DNA of 64,000 nucleotides. It comes from Malus domestica (lineage: Eukaryota; Streptophyta; Magnoliopsida; Rosales; Rosaceae). The stretch is from the NCBI RefSeq assembly GCF_042453785.1, contig NC_091670.1:39009501-39073500 (forward strand), written 5' to 3'. The position numbers and the translations under genes are program-made. Positions within the stretch are counted from its first letter, which is position 1; each line of letters opens with the position of its first letter. This document shows, piece after piece, positions 57,842-64,000 of this stretch. Below the pieces are notes generated by a model. The model searched no databases. It saw only the letters and a program-made list of their open reading frames with translations, and was not told where the DNA came from.

Positions 57842-60800
57842 ATGGGTTTCAAGCTCCAAGCTCCGCTGTGCCTCTTAGCTCTTCAAGTTCTGGTCTTCTT
57901 CTCAGAAGAAGCAGAGTCAGCAGGGCACAGCCATGGCAGCAGCTTGAGAGTCCACAGGAAGCAAGTGAGCCGCTGCAATTTGTTCGAAGGCAATTGGGTT
58001 TTTGATGCTTCTTACCCTCTTTATGATTCTGCCACCTGTCCCTTCATAGATCCTGAGTTTGATTGCATCAAGTATGGCAGACCTGATACGCAGTTCCTCA
58101 AGTATGCCTGGAAGCCCGACTCCTGTGACTTGCCCAGGTACATATTAACCCTACGTCTAGTCCTGTATCATAAATTCTCCATGCATGGTGTTCGTTTAAT
58201 ATCATTTTCGCCAAATTATCGCTGTGAGACAATCGAGAATTGTTATTAGCACTTCAATACAGTTATACAACACTCCTCCGTACTGAAATAGATAAAGGAG
58301 AGAGATGTGCATGATAACGTTTTTGGAGTGCTAATTCTCTACACACGTGTCTCAAATTATGTTTTCTGAATAAATATTAGTAGATTAGCGTTAACAACGT
58401 GGCTCAAACAAAAATATTAGTTGTTTAATTATTTTTGAAACAGGTTTGATGGGGTGGATTTTCTGAGGAGGTGGAGAGGAAAGAAGATAATGTTTGTGGG
58501 CGACTCACTGAGTCTGAACATGTGGGAATCGTTGTCTTGTATGATACATGCGTCGGTGCCAGATGCCAAGACTACCTTCAGAAATGGCCATTCTGTGAAC
58601 TTTGAGGTGGAGAGATTTTTCACACGCACTCTGTCTCTCTCTCTGTCCCTCTCTCCCTCTCTCTCCTCTTTCCAATTTCTCTCTCTATCTCTGCATGTGT
58701 TTATCTTTCTCTTCTTCCAACATGTTCTGCTGTTTTTTCCCATTTTTTATTGTTTTTAGAAGGTTAGTTCTCCACACTCTGCTGTTTTCCACTGGTTTAC
58801 TCGTTTTTTTGGGGATTTGGATTTTATCGGATCCAAATTAGGATCTTCAAATCTTAATCATTCATTGTACATCGTGCGATAAAAAATTATTTGATTTTTT
58901 TTATTTAAAATTAAACTAAATAACACATGACATGATTATACGATGTACGATGAACGGTTAGGATGTGAAGATCCCTAGAATTCCCATAAAGAGGATCCGG
59001 AAGGATCCTTATCCATTTTTTTTTCTGAACAATACTTGACTATTTAAAGATGAGTAGAAACTCTTACTCAAAACTCTTAGTGTTTTAATCACAGAGTTTT
59101 GTGCATATGATCAAAACCGTTTATACTATGAATCACACTGTAAAGATCATCTCTACAAAAAATAAATTAAAACTAAGGTCGTTTAGTCAAACTATTGTAG
59201 AAAATACATAGACGATTCATAATGTTTTTACTAATTCTGTTAATTTGTTTTTAAACAGCTTGATGACTAAACAACCTTAATTTCAATTGATTTTTTGCAA
59301 ATGCGATCTTTATAAGGTGATTTATAATATGAACGATTCTAATACTAAACACGAAGTTTTATAAATTGACAACAAACAATTTTGAAATTTTTTGAGTAGG
59401 AGTTCATACTCATCTTTAAATAGCCAAGTATTGTTTTTTTTTACCATGTTGAGTTGTTTAATTGTGTAAATATTTAGGATGGCACTTGCAATCATAAGTC
59501 AATCTTACAATCATAAGTCAATCACGTATTGTCGTTGAAAAAGTTAGAACGTATAACAGTTTGTGATCGATATCCCGTGAGTTGTGGGCAGCAAAGCAGA
59601 TGTGCTGAACTAACAGTTTGTGATCTATATCCCGTGAGTTGTGGGCAGCAAATCAGATGTGCTGAACAAACTATAGGTGAAACTATTAGAAGATTGTTGT
59701 GGGGTTTGAGTAGGGGAGAAAAAAAAGTTAAAAACAAACTTTCTCATCTGAACAAACAATAGGTGTAACCAATGAAAGATTGTTGTGGGGTTGGGTAGGG
59801 AAGAGAAAAAAAGTTACAAGACAAACTTTCTCCATTTTCCTTTTCCCTCTTTATTGTCCTCTGGGTTAGAAACTTATAGTTTTCATGTATTTTTTTCCCT
59901 TTGGTTTACGACTAGGTAAAGAAAAAGAAAAAGAAATGATTTTCGTACAATTATTTTCTCTTCACGCACTCTTTTTTTTCTTTCTAATATTTGAATCAAG
60001 CAATTTAAAGGAGAATCAAAGGGAGGAAGTGTAAAGGAAGAAAACAAAAGTTTGTAGATAACTACCTAAATGAAAAAGCATATAGAAAACCATAGAACCT
60101 AACTAAAAAATGCAATCGGATAAAACTCTGGGCAAATTTTGTTTGAATTTGATAACTCACTAAATACTTGACATAGTTTCATACCCCTTCAATAGGAGGC
60201 TTCTCTCACCAATATATATATATGAGGACCTCAATTTGCATCATATTATTTGTATTTTTTTTTTCATGTTCTTCTACATCATTATTTATTTTCCACGTAG
60301 ATCTTTAAAAGCCGTGAGCTTTCCAGGCTGTGATGAGCAACCTGCCAACCAGTAATGGACCGCTTTCATCAATGATCTTTCTGCAATGGGGTTTCAATAA
60401 ATCAATTTATAATTGTTCCTTGTTTTTTTTTTTTTTGTCAGATTATAATTGTCCCTTGTTGAAATACTATGCATTATCAAAATTATTAACATTTAAGTAA
60501 AGCATGCATGTGGGTAGCTTCTTGAAGTAATATGGCTCGTTTGGAAGTACTTTTAAAATGACTGAAAGACGAAAATGTTTTTGGGTTCTAAAAGTATTTA
60601 AAATGCTTCTTGCAAGAAGCACTTTGCTTTTCCAGGATTCACTTGCATCCTTATTAAGGAGTTGTTTCAAAAATATTTTCAACAGAATTGCATTCAACCA
60701 TTTTTAAAGTCATTCCAAACGAGCTCTTAATTAGTTAAATGAATGGTTTTATAATTGTGTTATTTTGTGCAGGACTATGGAGTGACTTTGTTTATGTTCC

Positions 60801-62005
60801 GGACACCGTACCTTGTAGATATAATCAGAGAAGAAGTTGGCCGTGTGCTAAACCTAAACTCCATCAACGCCGGAGATGCATGGAAAGGGATGGACGTCCT
60901 GATCTTCAACTCTTGGCATTGGTGGACCCACACCGGCGATTCTCAACCGTACGTTTCAACCCATTACCTTTTTTTCACTCACCCACGCGAGTAATTGTTA
61001 ATCATTAATGAATACTGAATGACTGTGAATCGTTTATGCATAGTGAGAATCAATTAATGGATTCTGAGTGACTGTTAGTCATTGATGAACTCTGATTTTC
61101 CCACAATGCAATAACAACTCACTGAATCCGAGCATGTGGGCAATGCATTGTTGCTGAATGTGAGTTGTTCATGCATTTTGAGCCCTACAATGCATTAACG
61201 TCTCACAGACTCACAAGAAATACTCAAGTGAGTTAAGCATTGTCTATGACCATGAGCCGCTTATGCACTATAAGCAAAATGCATCAATGACTCATCACAC
61301 CCACACGAGTGGGCAATGCATTGTGAATGGATGTGAGCCGTATACACATTGTAAGCAAGCCCCACAATGCATCAACAACTCACAGCTCCCTACGGATGAG
61401 CGACTAAGATTAGCAGAACTTTTGTTTTTCTGAGTATTGCATTTGATGCTTGTATTGTGCAGATTTGATTATTTTCGCGATGGGACAGAACTGTACAAAG
61501 ATATGGATCGTTTGACAGCATTTTATAAGGGGCTTTCCACATGGGCTAAATGGGTTGACTCAAATGTTGATACTTCAAGAACCAAAGTCTTCTTCCAGGG
61601 CATTTCTCCAACACATTACCAGTAAGTAAAAACTCAGACTTGCAGATATAATTAACAGTGATTATGTGACTTTAATCGTAATTAACGACGTCGTTATTGT
61701 GTTGAATTACCAGGGGACAAGAATGGAATTCGCCGAAGAAGACTTGCTTAGGAGAACTTGGACCGCTATCGGGATCAACCTACCCAGCAGGGGCACCTCC
61801 ATCTGCTGCTGTTGTCTATAAGGTGCTGAGCGCGATTAAGAGCCCGGTTTACTTGCTCGACATTACAATGCTCTCGCAGTTGAGGAAGGATGCTCATCCC
61901 TCGACTTACAGCGGCGATCATTCGGGCAACGACTGCAGCCATTGGTGCTTGCCAGGGTTGCCCGATACCTGGAACCAACTCCTATACGCAGCTCTCATCA
62001 TGTGA
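57842..62005 (+). CDS. TRICHOME BIREFRINGENCE-LIKE protein (PMR5/TBL), five exons
   Basis: Exons 57842-58137, 58444-58606, 60773-60948, 61463-61621 and 61714-62005, all GT-AG with consistent phases; 361 residues. A signal peptide or anchor (about 1-27) is followed by the TBL domain ([17 protein letters not shown]). Then comes the PMR5/Cas1p domain with G-D-S-L and R-T-P-Y-L-V-D-I. The catalytic [15 protein letters not shown] lies near the C-terminus. The family O-acetylates wall polysaccharides (xylan, mannan, pectin) in the Golgi, with Ser of GDS and Asp/His of DxxH as catalytic triad; all are present. The short N-terminus suggests the TBL37-43 group. Intron 2 is 2.2 kb and holds a MITE and tandem repeats. 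Confidence 0.93.
58625..58692. repeat. CT-rich microsatellite in TBL intron 2
   Basis: Interrupted ctctctct runs directly after the splice donor. Confidence 0.9.
59554..59667 (+). repeat. Tandem repeat, 2 x 57 bp, in TBL intron 2
   Basis: 'taacagtttgtgatc...gcagatgtgctgaac' at 59554 and 59611, with two differences. A second tandem pair of period about 86 bp follows (59664 and 59750). Confidence 0.9.
60532..60726. mobile_element. Short MITE in TBL intron 2
   Basis: Inverted ends 'ggctcgtttggaagtacttt' and the complement of 'aaagtcattccaaacgagct'. It ends 46 bp before the exon 3 acceptor. A degenerate relative is at 55015. No clean target duplication seen. Confidence 0.65.
60949..61462. repeat. 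Degenerate repeats in TBL intron 3
   Basis: Variants of 'cacaatgcatcaacaactcac', 'gtgggcaatgcattgt' and 'tgagccgcttatgcac' recur about every 60-130 bp. Confidence 0.5.
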
Positions 62006-62888
62006 ATTGTGAAGGTCAACACTGAGCTACAGTAGCAACCAATTATAGATTGGGAAATGATTCGTGCGCTCACGTTTTCTCCTTCAAGAGGGGGAAAAAG
62101 ATGGTGCGGAAATAATTTTCCTCTAGTTTCCTTTCTTTCAGATTCACATCGATTGGTAAAACGACAATAAGGTGGCAGAATCAGTTGTAAATTGATTGTT
62201 TTACTGAACCAGAAGAATGGTTTCGAGTTCATAGATAGACAAAGAACAGATTCAAATCCGAATGAGAGTGTAGGTGTGGTATAATTGAAGAAATGTACAT
62301 GTGGAATTTTCCAGCATTGTGCTCAATATAATTTCTTTTAAGCTCTTGAATTTGTGAAGATACTATATTGATACAACAGCAACAGAAACACATTATTTCG
62401 GTTTGCAATTCAACCCGAAAGCTAAAGTGATTTCAAGAACGTTTACTATGTTCCAAATGGATGACAAGCAAATATGAACACAAATTTAGGATTTTGTGAA
62501 GAAATCGTCGGTAGCATCATGTATCTTCAATTCCAATTATTAATAAGCATAAAAGACCAAGCATTCGGGGACTCGCTGTACAATCATCAGCCACAAAAAT
62601 GACAGGAAGACAGCTTTTGGTACAGAAAATCAAAGATATGTTGATGGATACTGCTTGTCCTCTCACAGGCGAAGACACTGATGCACCAGCCATGACTCTC
62701 CTAGAAGGGTTCGGTATCAGTTCAAGATAACGAACTTGAGCAAGTCCACTTCAAAAAGACAAATCATTTGATAACAATTCTTATGTTAACTTCAACTATG
62801 GGATAAACAAAATACCAGTGCAGGCAAGAAAGCAAAAGTGAACAAACCTTAAAAACACTCCGGTAAGGGATTTGGAGGAAAAAAGAAG
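62006..62888. other. Convergent 3' flanks of TBL and the next gene
   Basis: No further gene seen; presumably 3' UTR and spacer of the two converging genes. Confidence 0.5.
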
Positions 62889-63758
62889 CTAGTAACCAAT
62901 GTAAACTGCTGCATTCACTATGTAACAGTCGTCAGTCTTATCTCCCATTTCTTCCACCAACACGCCACTTGAGCATATCAGTCCACCATCCACAACTTCA
63001 ACTTTCACAATTTCTCCACTGCAATCAAGTTTTAAGCCAGATACAAGGCAAAAGTAATGTCAGATTAGAACTTGTGGATTGTGGTTTCAATGTGATTGCA
63101 TTACACTGTATAAGATAAGATTTGAAAATCTACAGAGTGGATAAACCGAATAAGTTGGTTTTCAAGCTCAGCGAAGACTAAAGTCACTTACTAGTTACTG
63201 CTAATTCAATATTTTTTCTTAAGCAGCAATGTATTACAATCAACGAGCAAATAGTTGGATATATCCCTTAATCTACAGTATGTAAGCTAAGCTCAATTCA
63301 AACTGGAAACAGAAGTTGGATAACATAGAGAATCTTTCCTCCATTGTAGGGGAATAATCCTGCTAGAAAGATTTCAGATAGACTGAAAAGCCTTCGAACA
63401 TGGATTAGTACCAGCAAAGGTCTTAATACAATATGATTATAACCACTAAGAGAATCCGTCGTTACATTGCACAAACAGGCACAATTGTAAAGACAGGTAA
63501 TGCTATTTGATTACCCATGAAAGCTATCACTCAAACTTCAGAGTGCACGAATTAGTAGAACAACTTGGTTAAGTTGAATTTGATATGTTTCAACTTTCAG
63601 GTAATGAAAATTCATTGATTCAGACTCAAAAAGTGCAGATACTCACTAAGGAAAGACTGATTTGACCTTTTCGACATCCAGCGATGGTTGGAGTACACGA
63701 GGCACTCCCAGCTTGATCTCTAGCTTCATCTGCTCAAATGTCACACCAGGAATTGACC
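62889..63758 (-). CDS. Last two exons of an unrecognised conserved-looking gene (partial)
   Basis: Exon 63758-63647 (112 nt) and exon 63018-62889 (130 nt, ends TAG), joined by a GT-AG intron with compatible phase. The 78 C-terminal residues read as a Pro-Gly-x-Thr-Phe-Glu start, then L-G-V-P-R-V-L-Q-P-S-L-D, a G-E-I-V-K-V-E-V-V-D-G-G-L strand pair, and end Y-I-V-N-A-A-V-Y-I-G-Y. Regular hydrophobic strands and clean splicing indicate a real gene whose earlier exons lie beyond 64000. I do not recognise the family. Confidence 0.65.
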
Positions 63759-64000
63759 CTGCAGCAATTGAACTTCATGACTACTAATTAAACAAACTCC
63801 ATTACAATCCTCCACATACGACCACAATCATCCACCACGAGATAGTGTCATCAAGCACATCATCACACAAGGATTCCTACTACAACAAATCCAATTTATC
63901 AAAACAGAAAATTAAACAGCAACGCATGTAGCAACCGAAATTCACGGTGGAGTATGCTAACAACTTAGTTTTCTTCTTCCTAATTTTCAGAAAGACATGT

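Noticed and set aside
58454-58841. Frames reading through the TBL exon 2 donor
   Set aside because: They enter a CT microsatellite in intron 2. The GT at 58607 and the exon 3 acceptor keep the TBL domain intact.

Overview
This is nuclear DNA of a dicot plant, probably Rosaceae (apple/pear-like). The evidence is spliced GT-AG genes of plant families (papain-like cysteine proteases, a PMR5/TBL O-acetyltransferase, nuclear-encoded plastid ribosomal protein L34), Copia and Ty3 retrotransposons, MITEs and an endogenous plant pararetrovirus. The genus assignment is an inference from repeat style, not from a search.

Layout. 1-7175 (minus strand): an integrated caulimovirid copy that continues past the left edge. 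It has a promoter/leader with TATA box, poly(A) signal and tRNA-Met primer site, three small ORFs, and a movement protein-coat-protease-RT-RNase H polyprotein. The polyprotein is broken by one frameshift and three stops; a fourth stop breaks small ORF 2. 7.6-14.7 kb: a shattered cysteine-protease relic split by a Ty3-type LTR, a CACTA-like end and several LTR pieces, two of them head to head.

14.74-30.9 kb: a tandem array. Units A and B (about 6.73 kb each, nearly identical) each hold a protease 3' relic, a complete protease gene and a 5'-truncated Copia element. Unit C holds a protease gene and the empty Copia site. B looks like an unequal-crossover product: its left end matches C and the rest matches A. 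30.9-39.3 kb: protease relics, a degenerate Copia element fused to a Ty3 integrase fragment, and a Ty3 3' LTR carrying a hAT-type MITE with a clear 8-bp target duplication. 39.3-45.3 kb: AT-rich sequence with a decayed GPN-loop GTPase fragment. 45.4-50.0 kb: a protease pseudogene, a solo LTR fragment and a fourth complete protease gene.

50.2-51.6 kb: plastid L34 (minus) and tRNA-Ala(UGC). 53.6-57.5 kb: a PIF/Harbinger-like element, foldback elements and a LINE tail. 57.8-62.0 kb: a five-exon TBL gene. 62.9-63.8 kb: the last two exons of an unrecognised minus-strand gene.

The protease genes are secreted or vacuolar SAG39-like enzymes with the same intron at the same place. They form one expanding and decaying family whose flanks (promoters, downstream relics, the L34 3' end) were shuffled by duplication and transposons. 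The three single-copy-looking genes (L34, TBL, and the partial gene) lie in the quieter right quarter.
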